Shown piece after piece: positions 26,043 to 34,216 of a stretch of DNA of 64,000 bases. Made by a program: the position numbers and the translations under genes. Position 1 is the first letter of the stretch; the number at the start of each line of letters is the position of its first letter. The notes beneath the pieces were generated by a model. That model was not told the origin of the DNA. It ran no database searches and was given only the letters and a program-made list of their open reading frames with translations. Source of the DNA: Rhizobiales bacterium Y(2018) (GTDB taxonomy: Bacteria; Pseudomonadota; Alphaproteobacteria; Rhizobiales; Aestuariivirgaceae); NCBI GenBank assembly GCA_005502925.1, contig SCPD01000016.1, positions 62,001 through 126,000 of the forward strand. Direction: 5' to 3'.

Positions 26043-26182
26043 GTTTCGGTCAACATTAAATTGCGGAAGGCCAGTTGATCATCGATTGATCGGGAAAAGG
26101 CTGATAGCCATATCGCGTGAGCATGGCTCGGCGCTTACTGGGACGGCGTAAGCGGTTCGCCAGCCTCTGCAAGGAGCCTCCC

Positions 26183-26422
26183 ATGTCCAACAGACCCGTC
26201 GAAAACCGCTTCTCCCCCACCGCCGACCGCCATCGCCGCGTCGCCCTTGGCGTCAGCGAAGGCGAACTCGCCAACGAATCCGGCCTCACGGTGGAAGAAC
26301 TGCGCGCCTATGAGGCGCGCACCGCCGACAGCTATGACGTCGCCCTTCATTTGCGGATCAGCCAGGTCCTCGACCGGTTCGAGCGCCGCCAGAAGGGCCT
26401 GACGGGATACGGGCTCATCTAA
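26183..26422 (+). CDS. Small protein with a helix-turn-helix-like segment
   Basis: 79 residues, ATG 26183 with AAGGAG 8 bases upstream. The stretch RRVALGVSEGELANESGL is compatible with an XRE-type helix-turn-helix, and VALHLRISQVLDRFERRQKG follows as an amphipathic helix. The protein is too short for a reliable family call. It lies just upstream of a TetR regulator. Confidence 0.55.
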   Translation: MSNRPVENRFSPTADRHRRVALGVSEGELANESGLTVEELRAYEARTADSYDVALHLRISQVLDRFERRQKGLTGYGLI

Positions 26423-26470
26423 ACAGCCATGAACCACCAAAATCATCGTGCTTCACAAAGGACTGGAATT

Positions 26471-26490
26471 CATACCATTCGTACGGTATG
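26471..26490. promoter_or_regulatory. Candidate TetR operator
   Basis: CATACC (26471-26476) and GGTATG (26485-26490) form a perfect 6-bp dyad around ATTCGTAC, 7 bp before the TetR start codon. Position and the GTAC centre fit an autoregulatory TetR site. Confidence 0.55.
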
Positions 26491-26497
26491 TATTTTT

Positions 26498-27139
26498 ATG
26501 TCCCGCCCGACGAAACATCACCCCGAACGCGGCAGTGCGCGCCCCCGCCTCCTCGACGTTGCGCTCGGGATGATTCGGCTGAAGGGTTTTGCCGCGACAT
26601 CGGTCGATGATCTCTGCCAGGCGGCGGCGGTCACGAAGGGCTCGTATTTTCACCACTTCAAGAGCAAGGACGAGTTGGGCGTGGCGGCGGCCGAGCATTG
26701 GGCCGAAACGACGACCGCTTTCTTTGCCGCGGCCCCCTATCATCAGTCGAAAAATCCGCTCGACCGGATCCTCGCTTATGTGGCCTTCCGTAAGTCGATC
26801 ATCGTGGGAGCGTTGCCCGAATTCACCTGCCTGGTCGGCACGATGGTCCAGGAGGTCTATGCGAGCTCTCCGGCCATACGCGATGCTTGCGCGGCGAGCA
26901 TTTTCGGCCATGCCGCAACACTCGAGCCCGATATCCGTGCCGCCATGAAGGAACGGAACATCTCAGGCGGCTGGACGGCCGAAAGCCTGGCGCGCCACAC
27001 GCAGACCGTGATCCAGGGCGCCTTCATCCTCGCCAAAGCCGGAAACAGCCCGGAATTGGCGCGCGAAAGCCTCGATCACCTCGAACAGTATATCCGCCTT
27101 CTTTTCGGGTGCCCCAACAAGGAAGTGAGCTCTCCATGA
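26498..27139 (+). CDS. TetR-family transcriptional regulator
   Basis: 213 residues. The N-terminal HTH (RLLDVALGMIRLKGFAATSV, then CQAAAVTKGSYFHHFKSKDE) is the canonical TetR domain. ATG 26498 is preferred because the operator-like dyad lies directly before it and the upstream extension to 26429 shows no family similarity. No SD sequence is visible, so leaderless translation is possible. The stop overlaps the start of the GFA-like gene (ATGA), so the two are co-expressed. TetR proteins of this AcuR/NemR-like type often respond to reactive electrophiles. Confidence 0.88.
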   Translation: MSRPTKHHPERGSARPRLLDVALGMIRLKGFAATSVDDLCQAAAVTKGSYFHHFKSKDELGVAAAEHWAETTTAFFAAAPYHQSKNPLDRILAYVAFRKSIIVGALPEFTCLVGTMVQEVYASSPAIRDACAASIFGHAATLEPDIRAAMKERNISGGWTAESLARHTQTVIQGAFILAKAGNSPELARESLDHLEQYIRLLFGCPNKEVSSP

Positions 27140-27672
27140 CACAGATCACACAACTTGCCTGCGCGTGCGGACAAGTTCATATCGGGGTAGAAGGTGCGCC
27201 GATCATCAGCACCGAATGCCACTGCAACAGCTGCCGCGCGGCGGGCGAAAGGCTGCGGCACCTGCCCGGCGCCTCGCCCTACCTGCAGCCCAATGGCGGA
27301 ACGCACTTCGTTCTCTATCGCAAGGATCGCATCCGCTTTCTCAAAGGCGCCGAATTGCTCCGCGATTTCCATCTCGCGGCCGACGCTACCACGCGCCGGG
27401 CCGTTGCCGGGTGTTGCAACACGCCGGTCTTCCTTGAGTTCAAGAACGGTCATTGGCTCAGCCTCTATGCCAATCTGTGGCCCGAAAACAGTCTGCCCCC
27501 GCTGGAATTGCGGACGATGACGAGCGATCTCCCGGCGGAAGTCACGCTTGGCCACGATGTTCCGAGCGGAACACGGCCAACCCTCGTCTTCTATGCGAAG
27601 CTCCTCGCCGCCTGGATCGCCATGGGGTTCCGGACGCCCGATATTCCGGTCAACACACGGATCAGTGCCTGA
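27136..27672 (+). CDS. GFA-like zinc-cysteine protein (DUF6151-type)
   Basis: 178 residues. Cysteine pairs are placed as in the glutathione-dependent formaldehyde-activating fold: LACACGQVH, TECHCNSCRAAG and AGCCNTPVF. The rest lacks similarity to catalytic enzymes. It overlaps the TetR gene and may take part in handling an aldehyde or thiol adduct. Formaldehyde from nearby demethylation pathways is a possible link, by inference only. Confidence 0.7.
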   Translation: MTQITQLACACGQVHIGVEGAPIISTECHCNSCRAAGERLRHLPGASPYLQPNGGTHFVLYRKDRIRFLKGAELLRDFHLAADATTRRAVAGCCNTPVFLEFKNGHWLSLYANLWPENSLPPLELRTMTSDLPAEVTLGHDVPSGTRPTLVFYAKLLAAWIAMGFRTPDIPVNTRISA

Positions 27673-27753
27673 TCGATCCGGGTCCAGCCGGACAAGTTTG
27701 CAAGGGCTTGAGGCAAAGGCTAGAAGCGGGCTCCTTTTTCCTTGGAGTCGCTT

Positions 27754-28977
27754 ATGGCCGGGCCGTTACAGAATATCCGCGTTCTCGATCTCACCCGGGT
27801 GCTGGCGGGTCCCTGGTCGACCCAGATCCTGGCCGATTTCGGCGCCGAGGTGATCAAGATCGAGAAGCCCGGCGAAGGCGACGACACGCGCGGCTGGGGG
27901 CCGCCCTTCCTGACCAATCCGGACGGCTCGCGGGGCGATGCCGCCTATTACCTCTCCGCCAATCGCGGCAAGCAGTCGGTCGCCATCGACATGGCCAAGC
28001 CCGAGGGCCAGAAGCTCTTGCAGGATCTCGCGCGCAATTCCGATGTCGTCATGGAGAATTTCAAGGTCGGCGGACTCAAGAAATACGGCCTCGATTATGA
28101 GAGCCTGAAGGCGATCAACCCCAAGCTCATCTATTGCTCGATCACCGGCTTCGGCCAGACCGGACCCTATGCCCAGCGCGCCGGTTATGACTTCATGATC
28201 CAGGGCATGGGCGGCATCATGTCGATCACCGGCCAGCCCGATGGCACGCCGGGCGCCGAACCGGTCAAGACCGGAGTCGCCTTTGCCGATGTTTTCACCG
28301 GCCTTTACGCAACGATCGGCGTGCTCGCCGCCCTCCATCACCGCGACAAGACCGGCGAGGGCCAGTATCTCGATCTGGCTTTGCTCGACTCGCAGGTGGC
28401 GGTGCTCGCCAATCAGGCGCTCAATTTCCTGGTCGGCGGCAAGGCACCGAAGCGCCTCGGCAATGCGCATCCTAACATCGTGCCCTACCAGACCTTCGCG
28501 ACGGCGGACGGTTTCATCATCATCGCGGTCGGTAATGACCGGCAGTTCCGCGAATATACGAAGATCGCAGGTGTCCCCGAGGTCGCACAGGACCCGCGCT
28601 TCCTGACCAATAGCGACCGGGTCGGTAATCGCGAGGCGCTCATCGCCCTGCTCGTCGAGCCGATGACGCGGCGCAAGACGGCGGAGTGGATCGCTGCTTT
28701 GGAAGCCGCGGCGGTCCCCTGCGGGCCGATCAACACCATCGACCAGGTCTTCGCCGATCCCCAAGTCGAGGCACGCGGCCTCAATATCACGCTGGCACGC
28801 GCGGACGGCACCAAAACCCCGGGGGTCGCCAATCCAGTCCGTTTCTCGGCGACGCCGATCGAATATTCGACGGCGCCCCCGGCGCTCGGCAACGCGACCG
28901 AAGAGGTCCTGCGCCGGGTCCTCGGGCTTACGCCGGAGCAGGTCGGCAAGCTTCGGGATTCGGCCTCCATCGGGTAA
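27754..28977 (+). CDS. Class III CoA-transferase (CaiB/BaiF family)
   Basis: 407 residues. The N-terminal RVLDLTRVLAGPWSTQILAD and the catalytic Asp in AQRAGYDFMIQGMGG are standard for family III CoA-transferases, which move CoA between carboxylic acids. ATG 27754 has GGAG 6 bases upstream. It heads an operon with a PF13769 protein, a methyl-THF:corrinoid methyltransferase and an ASKHA activator. A role in activating or recycling a betaine-type acid, as CaiB does for carnitine, is plausible but inferred. Confidence 0.85.
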   Translation: MAGPLQNIRVLDLTRVLAGPWSTQILADFGAEVIKIEKPGEGDDTRGWGPPFLTNPDGSRGDAAYYLSANRGKQSVAIDMAKPEGQKLLQDLARNSDVVMENFKVGGLKKYGLDYESLKAINPKLIYCSITGFGQTGPYAQRAGYDFMIQGMGGIMSITGQPDGTPGAEPVKTGVAFADVFTGLYATIGVLAALHHRDKTGEGQYLDLALLDSQVAVLANQALNFLVGGKAPKRLGNAHPNIVPYQTFATADGFIIIAVGNDRQFREYTKIAGVPEVAQDPRFLTNSDRVGNREALIALLVEPMTRRKTAEWIAALEAAAVPCGPINTIDQVFADPQVEARGLNITLARADGTKTPGVANPVRFSATPIEYSTAPPALGNATEEVLRRVLGLTPEQVGKLRDSASIG

Positions 28978-29028
28978 ATGTCGTTTTCGGACGGACTCAC
29001 CTTTCAAGGACAGCGCATAGACCACCTC

Positions 29029-29331
29029 ATGGCGAACCTCATTATTACCTACTGGCGCGACATCCCCTCTGCCGTCTCGGTCAAGGCCGGACGCAAGGAG
29101 GAGAAGCGCATGTTGGCCGACCGCTTCCAGGAAGCCATCGACATGGCGGCCATGCGCGGCGGCGCCTCCGACACCGACGCCTATCTGGCCGACTGGCGGC
29201 GTGCCGAGCCGGTGCCGGTCGGCGATGATCTCGCCGCCGAGGTCGACAAGGCCAAGGCCGATATCGAACAAACCTATGACAAGGAACGGCTCAAAGCCCT
29301 GATCGCCAATGGCGGCGCGGCCAAAGCCTGA
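29029..29331 (+). CDS. PF13769-type small 'virulence factor' domain protein of the C1 operon
   Basis: About 100 residues from ATG 29029 (MANLIITYWRDIPSAVSVKA). An in-frame ATG at 28978 would add 17 residues; neither start has a good SD. The sequence AAMRGGASDTDAYLADWRR is typical of the family named virulence factor. To my knowledge these small proteins commonly sit beside methyl-THF/corrinoid methyltransferase genes, as here. Function unknown. Confidence 0.75.
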   Translation: MANLIITYWRDIPSAVSVKAGRKEEKRMLADRFQEAIDMAAMRGGASDTDAYLADWRRAEPVPVGDDLAAEVDKAKADIEQTYDKERLKALIANGGAAKA

Positions 29332-29358
29332 TTTTCAATCCGTTCTTCGAGGACCTCA

Positions 29359-30324
29359 ATGACCCAGACCCTCATCGCTTCCGAAAAAAAGTCCTTCCTG
29401 ATCGGCTTCGACCGGCCCTTCTGCGTCATCGGAGAGCGCATCAACCCGACCGGGCGCAAGAAGCTCGCCGCAGAAATGCAGGCCGGTAACTTTGAAACTG
29501 TCATCAAGGACGCGCTGGCGCAGGCGGAAGCCGGCGCCAATATCCTCGACGTCAATGCCGGTGTCACCTCGGTCAATCCCAATGAAACCGAGCCGCCGCT
29601 GCTCAAACAGACCATCGAGATCGTGCAATCGGTGACCGATCTGCCCTTGTGCATCGATTCGTCGGTGACGGCGGCGCTCAAAGTCGGCCTCGAAACCGCC
29701 AAGGGCCGGCCGCTGGTCAATTCGGTAACCGGTGAGGAAGAGAAGCTCGAGGCCATTCTGCCGCTCGTCGCCAAATATAATGTGGCGGTGGTCGCCATCT
29801 CCAATGACGAGACGGGCATCTCGGAAGATCCGGATGTACGTTTCGAAGTGGCGAAGAAGATCGTGCAGCGCGCCGCCGATTACGGCATCAAGCCGGAAGA
29901 CGTCGTCGTCGACCCCCTCGTCATGCCGATCGGCGCCATGGGCACGGCCGGCCAGCAGGTGTTCCGCCTGGTGCGGCGCCTGCGCGAGGAGCTGAAAGTC
30001 AACACGACCTGCGGGGCGTCGAATATCGCCTTCGGCATGCCGAACCGGCGGGTGCTCACCGGCTATTTCCTCGCCATGGCGGCATCGCATGGCATGACCT
30101 CGGCGATCATGAATCCGCTGCATGACGAAGACATGCATGCTATTCTGGCCGCCAACGTCCTCAACGGCACCGACCGGAACTGCAAGGTGTGGACGAACAA
30201 GTTCCGCGACATGTCCATTCCCCCGGCGGTATCACAGGCGGTCGGCGACGGATTGCCGGGCGCTTCCGCTGAAGATGTCGAGCGCCGCCGCGCCCGCGAG
30301 GAGCGCCGGCGCCGGCGCGGATAA
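29359..30324 (+). CDS. Methyltetrahydrofolate:corrinoid methyltransferase (pterin-binding, MtgA/AcsE-like)
   Basis: 321 residues. The pterin-binding barrel is shown by VIGERINPTGRKKL, GANILDVNAGVTSVNPNE and PLCIDSSVTAALKVGL. DVVVDPLVMPIGAMG and NTTCGASNIAFGMPNR complete the AcsE/MtgA signature. Such enzymes move a methyl group between a corrinoid protein and tetrahydrofolate, and would take up methyl groups removed from quaternary amines by the MttB proteins at 58491 and 62051. The C terminus ends in a strongly basic tail (ERRRAREERRRRRG), unusual for the family. Confidence 0.88.
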   Translation: MTQTLIASEKKSFLIGFDRPFCVIGERINPTGRKKLAAEMQAGNFETVIKDALAQAEAGANILDVNAGVTSVNPNETEPPLLKQTIEIVQSVTDLPLCIDSSVTAALKVGLETAKGRPLVNSVTGEEEKLEAILPLVAKYNVAVVAISNDETGISEDPDVRFEVAKKIVQRAADYGIKPEDVVVDPLVMPIGAMGTAGQQVFRLVRRLREELKVNTTCGASNIAFGMPNRRVLTGYFLAMAASHGMTSAIMNPLHDEDMHAILAANVLNGTDRNCKVWTNKFRDMSIPPAVSQAVGDGLPGASAEDVERRRAREERRRRRG

Positions 30325-30329
30325 ACGAC

Positions 30330-32366
30330 ATGGCAGATACGACGCCCAACGACGCATTGATCGTCTTCACGCCTTCCGGCAAGCGCGGGCGCTTCCCGCT
30401 CGGCACGCCGGTGCTGCAGGCGGCGCGCTCGCTCGGCGTCGATATCGATTCCGTCTGCGGCGGCCGCGCCATTTGCGGGCGCTGCCAGATCACCATCGGC
30501 GAAGGCGAGTTCGCCAAGCACGGCATCCGTTCCACGGCGGGGCATCTGTCGGAATTCTCGGCTGTCGAGAAGCGCTATGACGACAAGCGCGGGCTCCTCG
30601 CCGGGCGCCGCCTCTCCTGCCAGACCAAACTTCTGGGCGACGCCGTCATCGACGTGCCGCCCGAGAGCCAGGTGCATAAGCAGGTGGTGCGCAAACGCGC
30701 CGAGGCGCGCGCCATCGACATGAATCCGGCGACCCGTCTCTATTTCATCGAGGTGGAAGAGCCCGACATGCACAAGCCCTCCTCCGATCTCGAGCGTGTC
30801 TATCGCGCGCTCGCGGAGCAGTGGAACGTGGCCGACGTGTCGTGCAACCTCACCATCATGCAGAACCTGCAGAAGGTGCTGCGCCAGGGCGAATGGAAGA
30901 TCACCGTCGCCGTCTTCTCGCGGCCCGCCAGCGGCAGCAACATCATGACCGCGATCTGGCCGGGCTTCCATGACAAGGCCTTCGGCCTCGCCGTCGATGT
31001 CGGCTCGACCACCATCGCGGCACATCTGTGCAGCCTCTCGACCGGCGATGTCGTTGCGTCTTCCGGTCTCATGAATCCGCAGATCCGCTTCGGCGAGGAT
31101 CTCATGAGCCGCGTCTCCTATGTGATGATGAATCCGGGCGGCGAGAAGGAGATGACCGCCGCGATACGCGAGGCGCTCAATACGCTCGCCGCTCAAGTCG
31201 CCACCGAAGCCTCGATCGACAAGACCGATATTCTCGAAGCGGTGCTGGTCGGCAACCCGGTCATGCATCACCTGTTCCTCGGCATCGATCCGACCGAGCT
31301 CGGCGGCGCGCCCTTCGCGCTCGCCACCGGCCTGGCGGTCACGCGGCCCGCCAAGGAGCTCGACCTTCAGCTCAATCCGGGCGCCTATGTCTATGTGCTG
31401 CCCTGCATCGCCGGCCATGTCGGCGCCGACACCGCGGGCGTGGTGCTGTCGGAATCGCCGCAATATTCCGAAGACAACATGCTCATCGTCGATGTCGGCA
31501 CCAATGCCGAGATCGTGCTCGGCTCCAAGAACCGCCTGCTCGCCTGCTCGTCGCCGACCGGTCCCGCTTTCGAAGGCGCCCAGATCACCTGCGGACAGCG
31601 TGCCGCGCCAGGCGCCATCGAGCGCATCCGCATCGATCCGGTCACGCTCGAGCCGCGTTATCGCGTCATCGGCTCCGAGCTGTGGTCGGATGAGCCGGGC
31701 TTCGAGGAAGCGGTCGCCTCGACCGGCGTCACCGGCATCTGCGGCTCCGGCATCATCGAGGTGATCGCCGAGATGTATCTCGCCGGCATCATCAACCAGG
31801 ACGGCCTGGTCGATGGCGGTATGGCGGAGAAATCGCCGCGCATCCGCCCGCATAAGCGCACCTTCACCTATGTGGTGCGCGAGGGCGAACCGTTCATCTC
31901 GATCACCCAGAACGATGTGCGCGCCATCCAGCTCGCCAAGGCCGCACTTTATGCCGGCACGCGGCTCTTGATGGACAAGCTCGGCATCGAGCATGTCGAC
32001 CGTATCCGCCTCGCCGGCGCCTTCGGCAGCCATATCGATGTGAAATTCGCGATGATCCTCGGCCTCATCCCCGACTGCCCGCTCGACAAGGTGCAGTCGG
32101 CCGGCAATGCGGCGGGCACGGGCGCGCGTATCGCGCTCCTCAACGCCAAGGCTCGCGACGAGATCGAGCATGTGGTGCGCCGCATCGAGAAGATCGAGAC
32201 GGCGGTCGAGCCCCTGTTCCAGCAGCATTTCGTCGAGGCGATGGCGATCCCGCACAAGACGGCGTTTTTTGCCAATCTCGCCAAGGAAGTGAAATTCCCC
32301 GAGCCCAAGACCATCATCCCGCTCGAATCGGATGGCAGCGAAAGACGCAAGCGTCGGCGGGGTTAG
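30330..32366 (+). CDS. ASKHA-domain corrinoid activator with N-terminal 2Fe-2S ferredoxin (RACo/RamA-like, DUF4445)
   Basis: 678 residues. The ferredoxin domain has Cys43, Cys49, Cys52 (SVCGGRAICGRCQI) and Cys97 (RLSCQTKL). The ASKHA ATPase part starts at AVDVGSTTIAAHLCS and continues with VDVGTNAEIVLGS and LAGAFGSHIDVKFAMILG. These proteins reduce inactive cob(II)alamin in corrinoid methyltransferase systems at the cost of ATP. It starts 5 bp after the methyltransferase gene and overlaps the convergent AraC gene by 4 bp. Its C terminus ends SERRKRRRG, echoing the basic tail of its neighbour. Confidence 0.88.
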   Translation: MADTTPNDALIVFTPSGKRGRFPLGTPVLQAARSLGVDIDSVCGGRAICGRCQITIGEGEFAKHGIRSTAGHLSEFSAVEKRYDDKRGLLAGRRLSCQTKLLGDAVIDVPPESQVHKQVVRKRAEARAIDMNPATRLYFIEVEEPDMHKPSSDLERVYRALAEQWNVADVSCNLTIMQNLQKVLRQGEWKITVAVFSRPASGSNIMTAIWPGFHDKAFGLAVDVGSTTIAAHLCSLSTGDVVASSGLMNPQIRFGEDLMSRVSYVMMNPGGEKEMTAAIREALNTLAAQVATEASIDKTDILEAVLVGNPVMHHLFLGIDPTELGGAPFALATGLAVTRPAKELDLQLNPGAYVYVLPCIAGHVGADTAGVVLSESPQYSEDNMLIVDVGTNAEIVLGSKNRLLACSSPTGPAFEGAQITCGQRAAPGAIERIRIDPVTLEPRYRVIGSELWSDEPGFEEAVASTGVTGICGSGIIEVIAEMYLAGIINQDGLVDGGMAEKSPRIRPHKRTFTYVVREGEPFISITQNDVRAIQLAKAALYAGTRLLMDKLGIEHVDRIRLAGAFGSHIDVKFAMILGLIPDCPLDKVQSAGNAAGTGARIALLNAKARDEIEHVVRRIEKIETAVEPLFQQHFVEAMAIPHKTAFFANLAKEVKFPEPKTIIPLESDGSERRKRRRG

Positions 32367-33217
32367 TCCCTCTCGATCTGAGAAGTGCCCAACTCGCTGC
32401 GCCGCCAGGATGACGGTGCCACGCCGGTCGAGCGCTTGAACTCGCGGCTGAAATGATAGACGTCGCAGAAGCCGCAGAGCTCTGCCACTTGCGCGAGGCT
32501 CCGGCCAGCGACCATCAGCGACTGCGCCTGCATCAATCTTTCGCGGATGAGCCACTGGCGCGGGCTGGCGCGCAGGTGCTTGCGGAACAGGCGACGGATC
32601 TGCGACGGCCCCAGCCCTGAGACGGCGCTCAGATCCTCCGCCTCCCAGGCGAGGCCGAGATTTCCACGCATCGCAGTGATCGCCTGGGCGAGCGCCGGCG
32701 GGAGCTCTCGCGGCCCGCTGCCGGCGAGACCGCGATCGATCATCGTGAGGAATTCCGCCACCAGCTGATTGAGCCTCAGATCGAGGCCCGGCTCGCGCCG
32801 CCTGAGCGCCGTGAAGAGACGATCGAACCAGGGGACGAGATTGATACTTTCGGCGAGTGTCGCGCGCGGAAATCCATCGCCGAACAGCTTGCGACGCAAA
32901 GCGGGGAGATTGGGCCCATCGAGCCTGAACCACAGCAAGGTCCACGGCGCCTTGCGGTCGGCGAAATGGCCGTGGCGCTCTTCATTGGCGATCCAGACGA
33001 GCTGGCCCGGGCGGATCTGCACGCGCTCGCCCAAAGTCTCCACGATGCCAGCGCCCGAGAGACAATAAAGAATGTCCTGTCCCGGATGGGCCGCGCGCAG
33101 GACCCGGTAATCGGGAGCGGCCTTGACCTTGCCGGCACGCAGAACACTCGCCGCAGCCGCGGTCCAGCCGGCCTCTGGCACATAATGAAGGTTCTCGATA
33201 AAGGTCGTCTCGGGCAT
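32363..33217 (-). CDS. AraC-family transcriptional regulator
   Basis: 284 residues from ATG 33217. An N-terminal cupin ligand domain (PGQDILYCLSGAGIVETLG, VQIRPGQLVWIANEERHGHF) precedes two AraC HTH motifs (LSAVSGLGPSQIRRLFRKHL; LAQVAELCGFCDVYHFSREF). The cupin-AraC layout is that of sugar regulators. It is divergent from a PhyH dioxygenase and a ribose-type ABC operon, which it probably controls through the dyad at 33234-33255. Confidence 0.9.
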   Translation of the reverse strand: MPETTFIENLHYVPEAGWTAAAASVLRAGKVKAAPDYRVLRAAHPGQDILYCLSGAGIVETLGERVQIRPGQLVWIANEERHGHFADRKAPWTLLWFRLDGPNLPALRRKLFGDGFPRATLAESINLVPWFDRLFTALRRREPGLDLRLNQLVAEFLTMIDRGLAGSGPRELPPALAQAITAMRGNLGLAWEAEDLSAVSGLGPSQIRRLFRKHLRASPRQWLIRERLMQAQSLMVAGRSLAQVAELCGFCDVYHFSREFKRSTGVAPSSWRRSELGTSQIERD

Positions 33218-33233
33218 GCGCGTTTTATACAAA

Positions 33234-33255
33234 AAATGGACTCCTTTGTCCATTT
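33234..33255. promoter_or_regulatory. Perfect inverted repeat between the AraC and PhyH genes
   Basis: AAATGGAC (33234-33241) and GTCCATTT (33248-33255) pair exactly around tccttt, 16 bp upstream of the AraC start. It is a good candidate operator controlling the AraC gene and perhaps the divergent PhyH gene. Confidence 0.5.
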
Positions 33256-33382
33256 CCAGCCCGCAAATGCGTGCTTAGGATCGCGCTCAACAGTTCAAAG
33301 AGTGCAGCAAATCAAGATCGAAACCTGACCTTTGGCAGCGATCCAATTCAGGCCTGTTTCGTTCATGAATGGGAGAGAAAGA

Positions 33383-34147
33383 ATGCTGGGATTGACCGCG
33401 CAAGAAGCCAAGGATTATGCGCGCGACGGCTATATCATCCGCAAGGGCCTCTTGAGCCAGGACGAGGTTGCCGATTTCCGCGACCATGCGCGCAAGCAGC
33501 TCGAGGCCGAGAAGGCCTCCGGCGCCATCATGTCCAAGGGCGACAAGGAGGGCAAAACCACCCTCCTCAAGATGTGGACCAAGGCCGAGGACGACAAATA
33601 CGGTCTCCTGGCGCGCGATGAGCGCATGGTCGGTCTCGCTGAAGACGCGGTCGGCAAGCCGATCTATCTCTACAGCCACAAGATGACGATGAAGCAGCCG
33701 CATGAAGGCGGCGCCTGGGAATGGCACCAGGATTTCGGCTACTGGTACAATTACGGGTGTCTCGCGCCCGACATGATGAGCATCTATATCGCGCTCGACA
33801 AGGCGACGCGCGAGAATGGCTGCCTGCAGGTGCTCAAAGCGACACACAAGCTCGGCCGTCTCAATCACATCCGCGAAAACGACCAGACCAATGTCGAGCA
33901 GGAGCATCTGGAAGCGGCGCTCAAGCGCTTCGAGCATATCTATGTCGAGATGGAAGCGGGCGACGCCCTCGTCTTCGACGGCAATCTGCTGCATCGCTCG
34001 GACGCCAACCGCTCCGACACCTATCGCTGGGGCTATATCTGCTCTTACAACGCCGTCGAGAACGCACCGTTCAAGAAAGTGCGCGAATACGGCAATTTCG
34101 ACGAGATGAAGAAAGTGCCGGCGGGCTCGTTCCGTAAGGCATCGTGA
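33383..34147 (+). CDS. Phytanoyl-CoA dioxygenase (PhyH) family protein, copy 2
   Basis: 254 residues from ATG 33383, chosen for GGGAGAGAAAG upstream (ATG 33365 is weaker). Fe(II)/2OG motifs are WEWHQDFGYWYNYG (His-x-Asp), FDGNLLHRSDANRSD (distal His) and TYRWGYICSYN (2OG Arg). The gene leads the AraC-linked ribose-type import region but is followed by a terminator. Oxidative modification or demodification of the imported sugar-like compound is possible. Confidence 0.85.
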   Translation: MLGLTAQEAKDYARDGYIIRKGLLSQDEVADFRDHARKQLEAEKASGAIMSKGDKEGKTTLLKMWTKAEDDKYGLLARDERMVGLAEDAVGKPIYLYSHKMTMKQPHEGGAWEWHQDFGYWYNYGCLAPDMMSIYIALDKATRENGCLQVLKATHKLGRLNHIRENDQTNVEQEHLEAALKRFEHIYVEMEAGDALVFDGNLLHRSDANRSDTYRWGYICSYNAVENAPFKKVREYGNFDEMKKVPAGSFRKAS

Positions 34148-34152
34148 ATTTG

Positions 34153-34178
34153 AAGCCGGGCGGCGACGTCCGGCTTTT
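34153..34178 (+). terminator. Intrinsic terminator after PhyH copy 2
   Basis: AAGCCGG (34153-34159) and CCGGCTT (34170-34176) form a 7-bp stem ending in TTTT, a few bases past the dioxygenase stop. It separates that gene from the ABC permease gene at 34217. Confidence 0.65.
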
Positions 34179-34216
34179 AACATGAAGGGCCCGACGGGGC
34201 CTGATGGGAGGACAGA

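Noticed and set aside
30063-32945. 960-codon open frame antisense to the methyltransferase and ASKHA genes
   Set aside because: No motifs; the plus-strand genes have complete family signatures and tight spacing.
27673-33382. Cobalamin riboswitch upstream of the B12-linked genes
   Set aside because: Intergenic gaps before these genes are short and no B12-box-like sequence was recognised.
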